Shown: in pieces, positions 35,453-45,016 of the stretch
Position numbering within the stretch: the stretch's first letter is position 1
Layout: each line of letters begins with the position of its first letter
Assembly (NCBI GenBank): GCA_964404165.1
Contig: CAYOIZ010000020.1
Coordinates: 29,717 to 93,716, forward strand
From: DASYLJ01 sp964404165
GTDB taxonomy: Bacteria; Desulfobacterota; Binatia; DP-6
Reading direction: 5' to 3'
DNA length: 64,000 bases
Notes under the pieces: generated by a model
What the model was told of the DNA's origin: nothing
The model's input: the letters and a program-made list of their open reading frames with translations, nothing else
Databases searched by the model: none
Made by a program: the position numbers and the translations under genes

Positions 35453-37003
35453 ATGGACCTCTGTGCTCGAGTGTCACCACTGGCACGCAGCGTGGTCGTG
35501 CTGCTCGCGCTCGCCGTCGCGGCCGGTTGCTCGACGCACCATCGAGAATACCCCCGTGTTCCATCGACCGCCCTGCGGGACTGCCAGACGACGTCGCTCG
35601 CCCGCCTCTTCGAGCCGGCCGAGGCCGCGCATCCCGGGGAGTCGGGCGTCCTCTACATGCGCTACGGGCGCAGGGCGCTGGAGGCCCGCCTCGCCCTCGC
35701 CGATCTGGCGGAACGGTCGCTCGATCTGCAGTACTTCATCTGGGACGCCGACGTCAGCGGCCATCTCCTCGCCGACCGCATCATCCGAGCCGCGGATCGC
35801 GGGGTGCGCGTGCGCGTGCTGTTGGACGACCTGTCGATCGTGGATCGCGATACCGCGATCGCGCAGCTGTCCGCCCATCCCAACATCGACGTCCGGGCCT
35901 TCAACCCGTTTCGCGCCCGGAGCAGCCGCTTGCGGGACTTCCTGACCGACCCGTCACGGGTCAACCGTCGCTCCCACAACAAGGTCATGATCGCCGACAA
36001 CACGATCGCGATCGTGGGTGGGCGGAACATCGCCGACAGCTACTTCGGTGTGCACGGCGACTCGAATTTCCGGGACCTCGACACCGTGGCCGTCGGTCCC
36101 GTGGTTCGTGACGCCTCCACGGTGTTCGACGATTTCTGGAACAGCCCGTTCGCCCTTCCCTACGAGGCCTTCGTCGATTCCCCGCCGACCCGAGCGGAAT
36201 GCGATGCCGCCATCGCCACGATGCGCGCGCAGATGGTGAGCGAGCGCCTCCCCTATCCCATCGACGAAGAGGTTGGCGCCCTCACGGCCAACATGCAGAC
36301 CATCCGCGACGCACTCACCTGGGCGCCGGTGCGCGTCCTCTATGATCCTCCGGAGAAGGCCGAGGACCCAAACAGCGCCGGCATATTCACCGTGCTGGAT
36401 GCGCTGGTCTCCAATGCGCAGACGGAAGTCCTGATCGAGAATGCCTACTTCGTGCCGCGCGACCACGGGGTCGAGATCGTCGCTGCGCTGCATGCCCGAG
36501 GCGTGAAGGTTCGCGTGCTCACCAACTCGTTGGCCTCGAACGACGTGGTCGCCGTCCACTCGGGATACCAGAAGTACCGGGACGACCTGCTCGAGAACGG
36601 GATGGAGCTCTACGAGCTGCGACCCGACTCCACCATGGAGCATCTCCGCTGGTCCACGCTGTCCTGGAAGTCGCGCGCCGGGTTGCACGCGAAGGCGATG
36701 GTCGTCGATCGCCGGTATGTCGTGGTCGGGAGCTACAATCTCGACCCGCGCTCGGCCGACATCAACACCGAGCTCGCTCTGCTGGTGGACAGCCCCGCGT
36801 TCGCCGCGATGGTCGCCGAGTTCTTCGATGACGGCGTGAGACCGGAGAACAGCTACCGGGTCACGCTGGAGCGGGGACGGCTGCGGTGGACGGCCAGCGA
36901 CGACGGGACGATTCGGGTGTACGACGAGGAGCCCGAGACCACCTGGTGGCGCCGCTTCACCGCCGATGCGCTCGGGATGCTGCCGATTCATTCGATGCTC
37001 TGA
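35453..37003 (+). CDS. ClsC-like phospholipase D / cardiolipin synthase lipoprotein
   Basis: Phospholipase D-family protein of 516 residues. A lipobox (LAVAAGCSTH, Cys26) marks it as a lipoprotein. Two HKD-type sites are visible: SHNKVMIADNTIAIVGGRN and LHAKAMVVDRRYVVVGSYN, each with the His-x-Lys and Asp. Length and layout match the ClsC (YmdC) group of cardiolipin synthases, which join phosphatidylglycerol and phosphatidylethanolamine. Cardiolipin rises under osmotic stress, in keeping with the aquaporin and DUF502 neighbours. Lipidation is unusual for ClsC and would place the enzyme on the outer side of a membrane. Confidence 0.82.
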   Translation: MDLCARVSPLARSVVVLLALAVAAGCSTHHREYPRVPSTALRDCQTTSLARLFEPAEAAHPGESGVLYMRYGRRALEARLALADLAERSLDLQYFIWDADVSGHLLADRIIRAADRGVRVRVLLDDLSIVDRDTAIAQLSAHPNIDVRAFNPFRARSSRLRDFLTDPSRVNRRSHNKVMIADNTIAIVGGRNIADSYFGVHGDSNFRDLDTVAVGPVVRDASTVFDDFWNSPFALPYEAFVDSPPTRAECDAAIATMRAQMVSERLPYPIDEEVGALTANMQTIRDALTWAPVRVLYDPPEKAEDPNSAGIFTVLDALVSNAQTEVLIENAYFVPRDHGVEIVAALHARGVKVRVLTNSLASNDVVAVHSGYQKYRDDLLENGMELYELRPDSTMEHLRWSTLSWKSRAGLHAKAMVVDRRYVVVGSYNLDPRSADINTELALLVDSPAFAAMVAEFFDDGVRPENSYRVTLERGRLRWTASDDGTIRVYDEEPETTWWRRFTADALGMLPIHSML

Positions 37004-37083
37004 AGCAGCGGGGAGCCTTCCCGGAGCGGCGCTCGAGCGGATCGCGGGTTGCGGCCGCGCCAGGTACGAGGCTACCTGACACG

Positions 37084-38682
37084 ATGTCCCCATCGCCTCG
37101 CCCCGATTCGCGCCCCGTCGTGACCGACATCGTTCCGTCGTCCGCACGGCGTGTCGTCATCCCGATGCTGGCCGCGTTCCTCGGCCTGGTCGCCGCCGGC
37201 GCGCCGTCGGCGCGCGCCGACGTTCCCGCCACGCGCGTCATGACCGTCTACTCCTTCAACGGTCCGCTCGAGGTGCCCTACTTCGATGCGGAGGCCTTCG
37301 CCCGTCACGGTGCGACGTCTCCCACCGGCACGCTGATGCAGGGCACGTCGGTGATCCCCTGCCTCGTGGTGCGTGACGGACGTCCGCTGGTCGACGCCGA
37401 CGGCACACCATGGGTGGGCTTCGACGTCGTGGTCGACGCGCGGCGCGCGGAACCCGCCGACACGGCGCGATTCAAGGCAACGGTCGCCGATCGGCGCACG
37501 ATGCGCGTCGAGAACCACCACTGTGCATCCGACGTGACGCGCGTGATCGACGTCCGCGATCTCGCCGTGATCGACAAGCCCCCCTCGTTCGATCCGCCGT
37601 CGATCGCGACGCCGACCCAGGACCGCGACGCTTCGGGCGGCACGGGCATCGACGCCATCGTGCGCGCGTTCCATGGGTCGGACGCCTGCGCCGACGCACA
37701 CGCGCGCCTCGCCGGTCGTCGCGCCGCACTCGCGCGCGCCTGGGATGCCTTCGCTCGTGCGAACCCCGGCCGCTGGTCCGCGAGCGACCTCGCTCGGGCC
37801 CGGAACCTCGACTACGTCATGCGCACCGCGCTCTACGAGGGCCACCTCGACCGCGGCTGCAGCGCGTACGGCGCCTGCGAGCGCAACGTCATCGCGCTCT
37901 CGATCCGCAATCGCGGGCGCGAGGGGTGCACGGGGTCCGTCAGCTGTCGCTTCCAGGGCGACTTCGAAGGCGTGGCGTCGTCGGTATCCCAATACAACGT
38001 GTGGGACGAGCTCCTGACGCAGGTTTCGGGCCTGACTTCGTGCTTTCTCCGGCCCGATCTCGCCGGGCATCCCGACTACGTGAAGTTGCGCGTCATGTAC
38101 GCCCAGAACGTCGCCGACGTGGAGCGCATCCTGTACGGCGACGACGGCGATCTCGCCGCCCTGTTCCCCGACACCGAGGGCGGCGCGCGGACGGCGCTGC
38201 GCCACTACTACCATCCGCCCGCCATGGGGAAGTGCTTCCCCGACCACGCGCGCGTCGAGTTCATGACCGGCGCGGTCGCGCGCCGCGGCGACGAGTTCGT
38301 CCTGATCGCCGGTACGCGCATCGAGGTCGGCGCACGACGCGACGACGGCTACCTGTTCCGCGAGGCGCTGATCGAGACCGGCGCGGACGGCGACGTCGTC
38401 GAGATCGCCGATCGATATCCGGACTGGGTCGTGGACGACCGCAAGGTGTCGTTGAAAGGCCCCTCCGGATGCCGCCCGTACGGCGTGCCACGCGGCTGCC
38501 GGTTCGAGCGGGTGGGTCGCTACCGCAAGGTTCCGTCCTGGCTCGACGCGGGCGTGCCGATGACGCTCACCTGCCGTGTGCAGGCGAGCAGTGCGGCGTG
38601 CAACGGCGCCATGGCCGAGGAGACGGTGCGTCTCGGCGGCGCCTGCGACGTCGAGATGCAGCCGGTGGCCGGCGTTCGGTAG
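37084..38682 (+). CDS. secreted protein of unknown family
   Basis: Exported protein of 532 residues with an N-terminal basic region (MSPSPRPDSRPVV) and a hydrophobic signal (VVIPMLAAFLGLVAAGAPSA). The first domain (about 55-180) has a small beta fold with two Cys (SVIPCLVV, ENHHCAS). A helical middle domain (ARLAGRRAALARAWDAFARA) carries CSAYGACERN and CTGSVSCRFQ pairs; the C-terminal domain holds GCRPYGVPRGCRFERVGRY. At least ten Cys suggest disulfide bonding. No catalytic motif or known family is visible. Its neighbours are not obviously linked. Confidence 0.6.
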   Translation: MSPSPRPDSRPVVTDIVPSSARRVVIPMLAAFLGLVAAGAPSARADVPATRVMTVYSFNGPLEVPYFDAEAFARHGATSPTGTLMQGTSVIPCLVVRDGRPLVDADGTPWVGFDVVVDARRAEPADTARFKATVADRRTMRVENHHCASDVTRVIDVRDLAVIDKPPSFDPPSIATPTQDRDASGGTGIDAIVRAFHGSDACADAHARLAGRRAALARAWDAFARANPGRWSASDLARARNLDYVMRTALYEGHLDRGCSAYGACERNVIALSIRNRGREGCTGSVSCRFQGDFEGVASSVSQYNVWDELLTQVSGLTSCFLRPDLAGHPDYVKLRVMYAQNVADVERILYGDDGDLAALFPDTEGGARTALRHYYHPPAMGKCFPDHARVEFMTGAVARRGDEFVLIAGTRIEVGARRDDGYLFREALIETGADGDVVEIADRYPDWVVDDRKVSLKGPSGCRPYGVPRGCRFERVGRYRKVPSWLDAGVPMTLTCRVQASSAACNGAMAEETVRLGGACDVEMQPVAGVR

Positions 38683-38700
38683 GCGCGTCGTCTACGCGCC
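38682..38700 (+). terminator. short hairpin at the end of the unknown secreted gene
   Basis: GGCGCGT (38682-38688) pairs with ACGCGCC (38694-38700) around a 5-base loop, right at the stop codon. It is short and has no T tract. Confidence 0.3.
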
Positions 38701-39040
38701 GTCCGGGCTGTATCGAGGGCTCGGCTGCCCGGCATCCAGAAGCGAACCGATCGGGCTCCCTGAGGTGCGGGCGGGCGGACGCGGCCCGACGTCCTCCGAC
38801 CGAGGTCTGCGCATCGCGAAGCCGACCAGCGTGACGTCGTACATCCAGTATTCCCCATCCTTCCGGAAGACCCCCTGCCTCGGGTTCGCGGTAGAGCCGG
38901 TGACATTCGGGGAGCGAGGCACCAGGGTTTCTTCATGACGTTCGGGCGGGTCTCGTCGACCGGGAAATTCCCGGTGCCCTGCGCGCCCAACGCACGATTC
39001 CAGCGCACCCGCATCGCGGCTCGTGGTAGGGATTCCCTCG
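38701..39040. other. gene-poor stretch with possible ATPase-tail fragment
   Basis: No gene is seen in 340 bp. The minus strand at about 38890-38810 reads GVFRKDGEYWMYDVTLVGF. FxxxGEYW resembles the start of the C-terminal module of the large ATPase encoded at 53845-57210 (CNGDYWIVSDGG), so a fragment of such a gene is possible; only a few residues agree. The last 30 bp hold the ribosome site of the next gene. Confidence 0.25.
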
Positions 39041-40081
39041 ATGACCCCATCGAACCGAGCCGTCGTCCCTCTGTTGGTCGCGCTGATCATCGGCGCGCCG
39101 TCCAGCGGTCAGGCCAAGCCATGTGTTCGCGGTTGCAAGCCCGCGATCGCCGCCTGTCGTAGCGCGTGCATCGCCGACGGAACACGCCCGCGTCGATGCA
39201 AGAAGACGTGCCGGAAGGAAGCGGTCTCGAGCTGCCGCGCAGGCGAGGGCCTGTGCTTCGCGGCAGTCACCACCACCACCGTCGTCTCGTCGACGACCAC
39301 GACCACGCTGCCCGCCCCGTGCGGCGACGCCTGCCCGACCGGCTTCTTTCCGTCCGAGCACGTGACCTCGTCCGGCGTCGACCGTACCTACGCGCTGTAC
39401 GTCCCCGAGACGTTCGATCCCCAGCGGACGTATGCGCTGGTCTTCGCGTACCACGGCGACGGTGGGACGGGCGCCGGCGTGCGCGCCAGCCTCGGTCTCG
39501 AAGCGGCGGCGAACGGCGACGCCATCTTCGTGTACCCGGATGCAACCGAGGAATCCGGCCGGTCGTTCACGTTGGACACCACGCTGGCCGCGAATCCGGA
39601 CATGGCGATGTTCATCGATCTGGTGGGGCAGCTGTCGGCTCGCTTCCCGGTCCACGGCGTGTTCGCGACCGGACACTCCCGCGGCGGATACTTCGCGAAC
39701 TTCCTCAACTGCACGCTCGGGGCATCGTACCTCGACGCGATCGCACCGCACTCGGGCAGCGGCCCGTACGGCGAAGACGACTCGGAGTACGACGTCGACG
39801 GGCACTACATCTGCCCGTCGGCGCCGGCGGCTGCCCTGATGATCCACGGCGTCGACGACGAGGTCGTGCCGATTCCCGACGCCGAGTACAGCCGCAGCCA
39901 GTGGGTGTGGGGCAACGAGTGCGACCAGAGCACCAGCGCCATCACCCCGAGCCCGTGCGTCGAGCACGACGGCTGCGCGGCGGGCAAACCGGTCGTCTGG
40001 TGCGCCGTGCCGGGCCTGGAACATGGCGTGTGGGACCATGCCGCCGAGGCCATCTGGGCCTTCTTCGCACGCTTCCTGTGA
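39041..40081 (+). CDS. secreted esterase (PHB depolymerase/LpqC type) with Thr linker
   Basis: Exported protein of 346 residues. After the signal (ALIIGAPSSGQA) comes a Cys-rich N-terminal module (28-72, CVRGCKPAIAACRSAC ... CKKTCRKEAVSSC), a Thr/Ser linker (77-89), then an alpha/beta hydrolase. The nucleophile is Ser213 in GHSRGG; HGVDDEVVP and LEHGVWDH complete the triad. This matches secreted polyester or feruloyl esterases that lack a substrate-binding domain; the Cys module may play that part. ATG 39041 is chosen for the signal peptide; GTG at 39023 is possible. Confidence 0.8.
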   Translation: MTPSNRAVVPLLVALIIGAPSSGQAKPCVRGCKPAIAACRSACIADGTRPRRCKKTCRKEAVSSCRAGEGLCFAAVTTTTVVSSTTTTTLPAPCGDACPTGFFPSEHVTSSGVDRTYALYVPETFDPQRTYALVFAYHGDGGTGAGVRASLGLEAAANGDAIFVYPDATEESGRSFTLDTTLAANPDMAMFIDLVGQLSARFPVHGVFATGHSRGGYFANFLNCTLGASYLDAIAPHSGSGPYGEDDSEYDVDGHYICPSAPAAALMIHGVDDEVVPIPDAEYSRSQWVWGNECDQSTSAITPSPCVEHDGCAAGKPVVWCAVPGLEHGVWDHAAEAIWAFFARFL

Positions 40082-40246
40082 GCGGCACCTCGGCCGACCG
40101 CCGGCGAGAGGGTACCCCATTCGTGCCTGCAGCCGGTTCTGCCGATACCCACGGAGAGCGGCGGTGCTGGTCACTGGGCAGGGTTCGCACTACCCTCGGA
40201 CCTGCTGGCCATCTGGCCCACGCGCCGTGATGAGGAGGAGGAGAGG

Positions 40247-40561
40247 ATGACGCATCTGCTTCGTGTGCTGCTGACGACCGTCGGTCTGGGAGCGGCGACC
40301 TGTCTGGCCCACTCGAGCCCGAGCGGCCCTGCCGCGCAGCCGGGAACCGATCAGCCGGCCGACGAACGGCTGGCGCAGGGCGACGGCTGGCAGCGTGGAG
40401 GCGAGTTCGGGAACCAGCGGTACGACGGCGAGCGGGCCAACGATACCGAGGCCGGGACCCAGGCCCGCGAGAGCGACGGCTCCATCACGACCGACAAGCC
40501 CGCCTCGGCCGAGCCGTTCGAGAACCCCAACGACATCCCCGACGACGAGGACGAGGACTGA
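40247..40561 (+). CDS. small secreted acidic protein
   Basis: Exported protein of 104 residues: signal peptide cleaved near CLAHSSP and a mature part rich in Gln, Gly, Asp and Glu ending in an acidic run (DIPDDEDED). It is probably disordered. The ribosome site GAGGAGGAGGAGAGG before ATG 40247 is unusually strong, which supports real translation. Family unknown. Confidence 0.5.
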   Translation: MTHLLRVLLTTVGLGAATCLAHSSPSGPAAQPGTDQPADERLAQGDGWQRGGEFGNQRYDGERANDTEAGTQARESDGSITTDKPASAEPFENPNDIPDDEDED

Positions 40562-40915
40562 CGGACCCCCTGTCGGGTGGTTGCGATCGCCGTTCACGGG
40601 AACGGCAATCCGGCACCCGATCCAGCGCGCCGAAAGTCCAGCCCTCGACGAACGCGTCGCAGGCGGTGGTGGCCAATGGTCACCCGCCAGGGCACGCGCT
40701 CGCTCGAGGCGCGACGCGGAAGCCGCGGCCGTGCTCTCGACGCGGGCGGCCGCGATCCCGAGCGACCTGAAGACGCTGCCGCGGACGTCGTAGCGCTTCC
40801 TCTGCGTCAGGGCTCGGTGAGCCCGCGCCCGCGGCACCTGCCTCGGCCGCTCCCGTCGGGACCGGCCCGGCCCTTTGACGGCGTCCGACTGCGCCAGATA
40901 CGACTTCCACGCCTC
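40562..40915. other. intergenic stretch without a recognised gene
   Basis: These 354 bp hold only arginine-rich frames. A 6-bp hairpin (gccgtt/aacggc) near 40590-40607 could be a weak terminator for the acidic-protein gene. No promoter for the nitronate monooxygenase gene is clear. Confidence 0.3.
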
Positions 40916-42052
40916 ATGCGATCCCCCATCTGCGACCTGCTCGGCATCGAGTTCCCTCTCCTCGCCTTCAGCCACTGCCGCGACGTGGTGTGCGAGGTGT
41001 CGCGCGCCGGCGGATTCGGTGTGTTCGGCGCCGTGAGCCTCCCGCCCGACCGCCTCGACACGGAGCTCGCGTGGATCGACGAGCACGTCGGGGGCAAGCC
41101 GTACGGCGTCGACCTGATCGTCCCGAACACGTTCGCCGGCAAGGGCGAGACGATCTCCCGCGACGACGTCCTGCGCCTCGTCCCCGACGCCCACACGCGC
41201 TTTGCGGCCGACATCCTCGCAGCGCACGGGATCGACGCGAGCGACCTCGACGAGGCGCGGCGTGGGCACGGTGCGCTCGGCGACAACCTGCAGGAGCGCG
41301 GCGCGGCGCGCTCGCTGGAGGTCGCGTTCCGCCACCCCATCAAGCTCATCGCCAACGCACTCGGCGTCCCGCCGCGCATCATGCTCGAGATGGGCAAGCA
41401 GCACGGCGTCGCCGTGGCGGCCCTCGTCGGGGCGAAGGAGCACGCGATCAAGCAGGTGCAGGCGGGCGTCGACATCCTGATCGTGTCGGGCGGCGAGGCG
41501 GGCGGCCATTGCGGCGACGTGTCGACGCTGGTGCTCGTCCCCGAGGTGGCGGAGGCGATCGCACCGTACGGCAACACGCCGATCCTCGCGGCGGGCGGCA
41601 TCGTCACCGGCCGGCAGATGGCGGCCTGCATGGCCATGGGCGCGGCGGGCGCATGGACGGGCTCGGTGTGGCTCACGACGCACGAGGCCGAGACCAATCC
41701 GGCCGTGAAGGAGAAGATGCTGGTCGCGAGCTCGCGCGACACCGTGCGCTCGAAGGCCCGCACCGGAAAGTACTCGCGCCAGCTGCGCTCGCCGTGGACC
41801 GACGCGTGGGAACGCACGGACGCACCGAAGCCCTTGCCGATGCCGCTCCAGTCGATGGTGAGCGAGCCGGCACTGCGCAAGGTCGACAAGCTCGCCGAGG
41901 GCGGACACGAAGGGGCGCGGACGCTGGCGACCTACTGGGTCGGCCAGGGCGTGGGCCTGATGAACCAGGCCAAGTCCGTCCGCACCGTGGTGCAGGAGTT
42001 CAAGGAGGACTTCCTCGCCGCGTACGAGCGGCTCGCCGAGGCGCTGAGCTAG
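40916..42052 (+). CDS. nitronate monooxygenase family protein
   Basis: FMN-dependent enzyme of 378 residues of the NMO/2-nitropropane dioxygenase family. It begins with ICDLLGIEFPLLAFSHC, contains VDILIVSGGEAGGHCGDVS (the catalytic-base region GGEAGGH) and PILAAGGIVTGRQMAACMAMGA for phosphate binding. This is a TIM-barrel protein that oxidises nitronates or acts on unsaturated acyl groups. A helical C-terminal extension of about 100 residues follows. MpaB-like oxygenase follows 57 bp downstream on the same strand, so an operon is likely. Confidence 0.88.
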   Translation: MRSPICDLLGIEFPLLAFSHCRDVVCEVSRAGGFGVFGAVSLPPDRLDTELAWIDEHVGGKPYGVDLIVPNTFAGKGETISRDDVLRLVPDAHTRFAADILAAHGIDASDLDEARRGHGALGDNLQERGAARSLEVAFRHPIKLIANALGVPPRIMLEMGKQHGVAVAALVGAKEHAIKQVQAGVDILIVSGGEAGGHCGDVSTLVLVPEVAEAIAPYGNTPILAAGGIVTGRQMAACMAMGAAGAWTGSVWLTTHEAETNPAVKEKMLVASSRDTVRSKARTGKYSRQLRSPWTDAWERTDAPKPLPMPLQSMVSEPALRKVDKLAEGGHEGARTLATYWVGQGVGLMNQAKSVRTVVQEFKEDFLAAYERLAEALS

Positions 42053-42109
42053 ACGCCATCCGCGTCGCCGAGTACGAATCCGGGCAATGATCACATACGT
42101 TGGAGCCCC

Positions 42110-43438
42110 ATGACTGCAGCACTCGAACAGGTTCGCGCCCGTGTCGCCGCACAGAAGACGCTCCTGCCGTCGCTGTACGGCCACATCGACTTCGACCGCA
42201 TGCCGGAGCGGTTCACCGAGGACCCGTCCGAGGCGATCGTCCAGGACCGCGCCCCGGGCGGCGTGGCGATGACCGACTACGAGCTCGATCTCGTGCGCGC
42301 CTACACCATGCTGGGCGACGTCGTCGCCGACGCCTACGCCGCGCTCATGCCGACGATCCCGTTCCGGCGTCTGATCGCCATGCTCCAGGAGGCCTGCGAT
42401 CGCGGCGTCGAGCAGGTGGACGGCGCCCCGCCCGAGCTGGTGACGTTCATCCGCAGCATGGAGCAGACGCCCGCGTGGGTGGACATGGACATGGTGCGCG
42501 AAGGCGCGCGCCTCGACCTGAACGCCACCGCCAACGTCTCGCCCTACGCCATCCGCGGCGCGTTCATCGCCACGTTCCTGAACAAGTACTCCGCGCTGCC
42601 GATGGCGCTCACCGGTACGCTCACCAACGAGACGGCGGCCCGGCGCGTGCGCGAGACCGCGCATTTCTTCGCCGTTACCGTCCTGCCCGGTGCGCTCGAG
42701 CGCCACGGCGAGGGCTTCAAGGCCGCGGCGATGGTGCGGCTCATGCACTCGATGGTGCGCGTCCACGTGCTGCGCTCGGGGCGCTGGGACGCATCGGTCT
42801 ACGGCGTGCCGATCCCGCAGGTGGACCAGATGCCGGCGGGTCTGATCCCCATCTTCCTGCTCGCGTTCCGCCTGATCGGCGAAGGCCGGCGCACGTTCAC
42901 GCCGAGCGAGCGCGCCCAGGTCGAGCTGGCCCGCTACCGCTGCTTCCTCCTGGGACTACCGGAGGATCTGCTCGCCGACACGCCGGAAGGCATCGTGCGC
43001 ATGATGACGGCGCGCAACACGACGCTGCGCAACGGCTTCGACGACGAGACCTGCGGCTCGCTGATCCGCGCGACGCTCGACGCCTACCTCCCACCCGATC
43101 GCAGCTACGCGAATCTCGTCTTCGATCAGCTCGAGCGCCGCTTCGCGAAGCTGATCTTCGTGAAGCACTTCCTCGGCGGCGACCACGCGATCGCCGAGAA
43201 GATCGGCGTGCCGATCGGCAACGTCGACCTGGCGATCGGCATGGCGGTCGGCGTCGGCATCGCGGCACGCATGAAGCTGTTCGACATCGCGGAGGGCATC
43301 CCGGTCGTGCGGGATCTCGCGACGTCCCTGCTGGTGCAGCAGGTGCGCGACCTCCTCGTGCAGTACGGACACGCGCGCTTCACGACCGACGCGACCAAGT
43401 ACCGGCCGGCGGCGGACGCAGCCGCGCCCGCCGCGTGA
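42110..43438 (+). CDS. MpaB-like oxygenase (DUF2236, rubber-oxygenase fold)
   Basis: Protein of 442 residues resembling the heme-dependent MpaB/rubber oxygenase domain. It is rich in helices, with RETAHFFAVTVLPGALERHG and VRLMHSMVRVHVLR (the His-rich segment with likely heme ligand), and a C terminus with VPIGNVDLAIGMAVGVGIAA. No signal peptide. Family members oxidise hydrophobic substrates such as isoprenoid chains. TGGAG precedes ATG 42110. Pairing with the nitronate-monooxygenase-like gene suggests a joint oxidation path; the substrate is unknown. Confidence 0.72.
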   Translation: MTAALEQVRARVAAQKTLLPSLYGHIDFDRMPERFTEDPSEAIVQDRAPGGVAMTDYELDLVRAYTMLGDVVADAYAALMPTIPFRRLIAMLQEACDRGVEQVDGAPPELVTFIRSMEQTPAWVDMDMVREGARLDLNATANVSPYAIRGAFIATFLNKYSALPMALTGTLTNETAARRVRETAHFFAVTVLPGALERHGEGFKAAAMVRLMHSMVRVHVLRSGRWDASVYGVPIPQVDQMPAGLIPIFLLAFRLIGEGRRTFTPSERAQVELARYRCFLLGLPEDLLADTPEGIVRMMTARNTTLRNGFDDETCGSLIRATLDAYLPPDRSYANLVFDQLERRFAKLIFVKHFLGGDHAIAEKIGVPIGNVDLAIGMAVGVGIAARMKLFDIAEGIPVVRDLATSLLVQQVRDLLVQYGHARFTTDATKYRPAADAAAPAA

Positions 43439-43454
43439 GCGACCGGGTCGCGGC

Positions 43455-43919
43455 TCAGGCCGGGATGCGCAGCACCTGGCCCGGATAGATCTTGTCCGGG
43501 TCCTTCAGCATGGGGCGGTTGGCCTCGAAGATCTTCTGGTAGCGGTTCGGGTCGCCGTACTGCTCCTTCGAGATCTTCGAGAGCGTATCGCCCTTCTGCA
43601 CCGTGACGTAGCGCGCCTCGGGCTCCGCCGATGCGACCTCGAGACGGTCGTCGACCTTCGCGATGCCGGCCGTGTTGCCCACCGCAAGCACGATCTTCTC
43701 GCGCATCTCCTGCGTCGCCACCTTCCCCTTCACGACGGCGGTGTCCCCGGCCACCTTGATCTTCAGATCGTCGGCCGCGAGTCCGAGCGCGCGCACGCGA
43801 TCCTCGAGGGTGGTCGCCCGCTTGGAGAGGACGACCTCGTCGGTCGGCGGCGCCGCGGCGGCCGCGTCCCCGCCAAAGAGCTTCTCACCGGCACTCCTCA
43901 CGAAATCGATCAGTCCCAT
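43455..43919 (-). CDS. kbp: potassium-binding protein Kbp (YgaU) homologue
   Basis: Protein of 154 residues, close to E. coli Kbp (149). It starts MGLIDFVRSAGEKLFG, then has a BON domain (about 30-95, with REKIVLAVGNTAGIAKVDD) and a LysM domain (about 105-153, YVTVQKGDTLSKISKEQYG ... KDPDKIYPGQVLRIP), the exact order of Kbp. Kbp senses cytoplasmic K+ and helps growth at high potassium. No signal peptide, so it is cytoplasmic in spite of LysM. It is convergent with the MpaB-like gene. It fits the osmotic theme. Confidence 0.88.
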   Translation of the reverse strand: MGLIDFVRSAGEKLFGGDAAAAAPPTDEVVLSKRATTLEDRVRALGLAADDLKIKVAGDTAVVKGKVATQEMREKIVLAVGNTAGIAKVDDRLEVASAEPEARYVTVQKGDTLSKISKEQYGDPNRYQKIFEANRPMLKDPDKIYPGQVLRIPA

Positions 43920-44082
43920 CGTCGTCTCCCTTGCGTGTCGTGGCGCCTGGCGGCCGTCATGGATGGCCATTGCCCGGTTCGGGGTTGCCGTCAATGCCCC
44001 CTGCGAACCACCCGGGGCCTCCCCTGTTCATGCGAGGTCGATCCCCTTGTGCGAGTGGGACCACGCTGCGACGCTCCGGCAC

Positions 44083-45009
44083 ATGACTCACCGTCGTCGA
44101 TCGGCATGTGTTCTCGCGGGATGCGCGGTTGCTCTCGGGCTCGCCGTCGTGCCGGGCGCCGTGGCGCGCAAGGCGAAGCCCACACCCTGCGCCGACGGTC
44201 GCTTCCTGCTGTTGCCGGGTACTGCCGCCGTCATCGGCGCACAGGCGGTCGACGCGGTGGCGATCGTCGGGGGCAGTGCGACCATCGAGGACGGCTGCGA
44301 CGCGTCGCCCGTCCGGGTCCGCGCACGTCGCAAGGCAACCAAGGTGAGCGCGCGCTGGGACGCCTGCGGAGCGGCGAGCCGCGTCAAACTGCGAGCCAGC
44401 ATCGCCGCGCCCGACTGCGATCGCATGACGGGCACACTCAAGGCGAAAGGCGCGCGCGCAACCCGGTTCGAAGCCACGCGTGAAACGGGCGGCGGCTCGA
44501 CCACGACGACGACGACCACCACCCCCGGTCCGCAGCTGGCGGGGCTCGACGCCATCTACGCCATTCGCGACGAGGTGATGGCGCCGACCGCGCGCGGGCA
44601 GCACTACATCGACCTCTTCAACACCTACAACACGACGATGATCGCGTGGCTGATGCACGGCGACGGTCTCTACGACGTGGGCGCGCCGGCCTTCCTCGCC
44701 TGGATGCCGGCATTCGAAGCGCTCGCAAACGGACGCGGCGGTACGGTGACGATCACGGCGGAGCAGGTCGCTGGCCTCGAGAGCTTCTTCTCGCTGCTGT
44801 CGACGTTCGTCGGACCCGAGGTCGCCGCCGTGATCGCCGACGAGCTGGCCGCCGTCCCACCCGCGACCCTGATCGGCAAGACGATGGACGAGGCGCGCGA
44901 CATCGTTCTGAGCGTACCCGTGACCAACACGGTGGACCACGCCATCACGCCGCGCGGTGGCGGCGGGTGTACGATCGTGTGCCTCGTGACGGGGGCGTGC
45001 AACTACTGA
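44083..45009 (+). CDS. secreted modular protein with a Thr linker
   Basis: Exported protein of 308 residues. Signal MTHRRRSACVLAGCAVALG, cleaved near PGAVA. Residues 36-130 form a Cys-containing beta domain (CADGRFLLLPG ... DGCDASPVRVRARRKATKVS ... WDACG ... DCDRMTGTLKAKG). A run of eight Thr follows (about 142-149), then a helical C-terminal domain of 155 residues ending CTIVCLVTGACNY with three Cys. The N-terminal domain looks like a recurrent module of this lineage's exoproteome; I do not know its function. Confidence 0.6.
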   Translation: MTHRRRSACVLAGCAVALGLAVVPGAVARKAKPTPCADGRFLLLPGTAAVIGAQAVDAVAIVGGSATIEDGCDASPVRVRARRKATKVSARWDACGAASRVKLRASIAAPDCDRMTGTLKAKGARATRFEATRETGGGSTTTTTTTTPGPQLAGLDAIYAIRDEVMAPTARGQHYIDLFNTYNTTMIAWLMHGDGLYDVGAPAFLAWMPAFEALANGRGGTVTITAEQVAGLESFFSLLSTFVGPEVAAVIADELAAVPPATLIGKTMDEARDIVLSVPVTNTVDHAITPRGGGGCTIVCLVTGACNY

Positions 45010-45016
45010 GGGAGCG

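Noticed and set aside
40190..42766. An 858-codon minus-strand open frame over the nitronate monooxygenase gene
   Set aside because: Antisense to conserved enzymes, with no motif.
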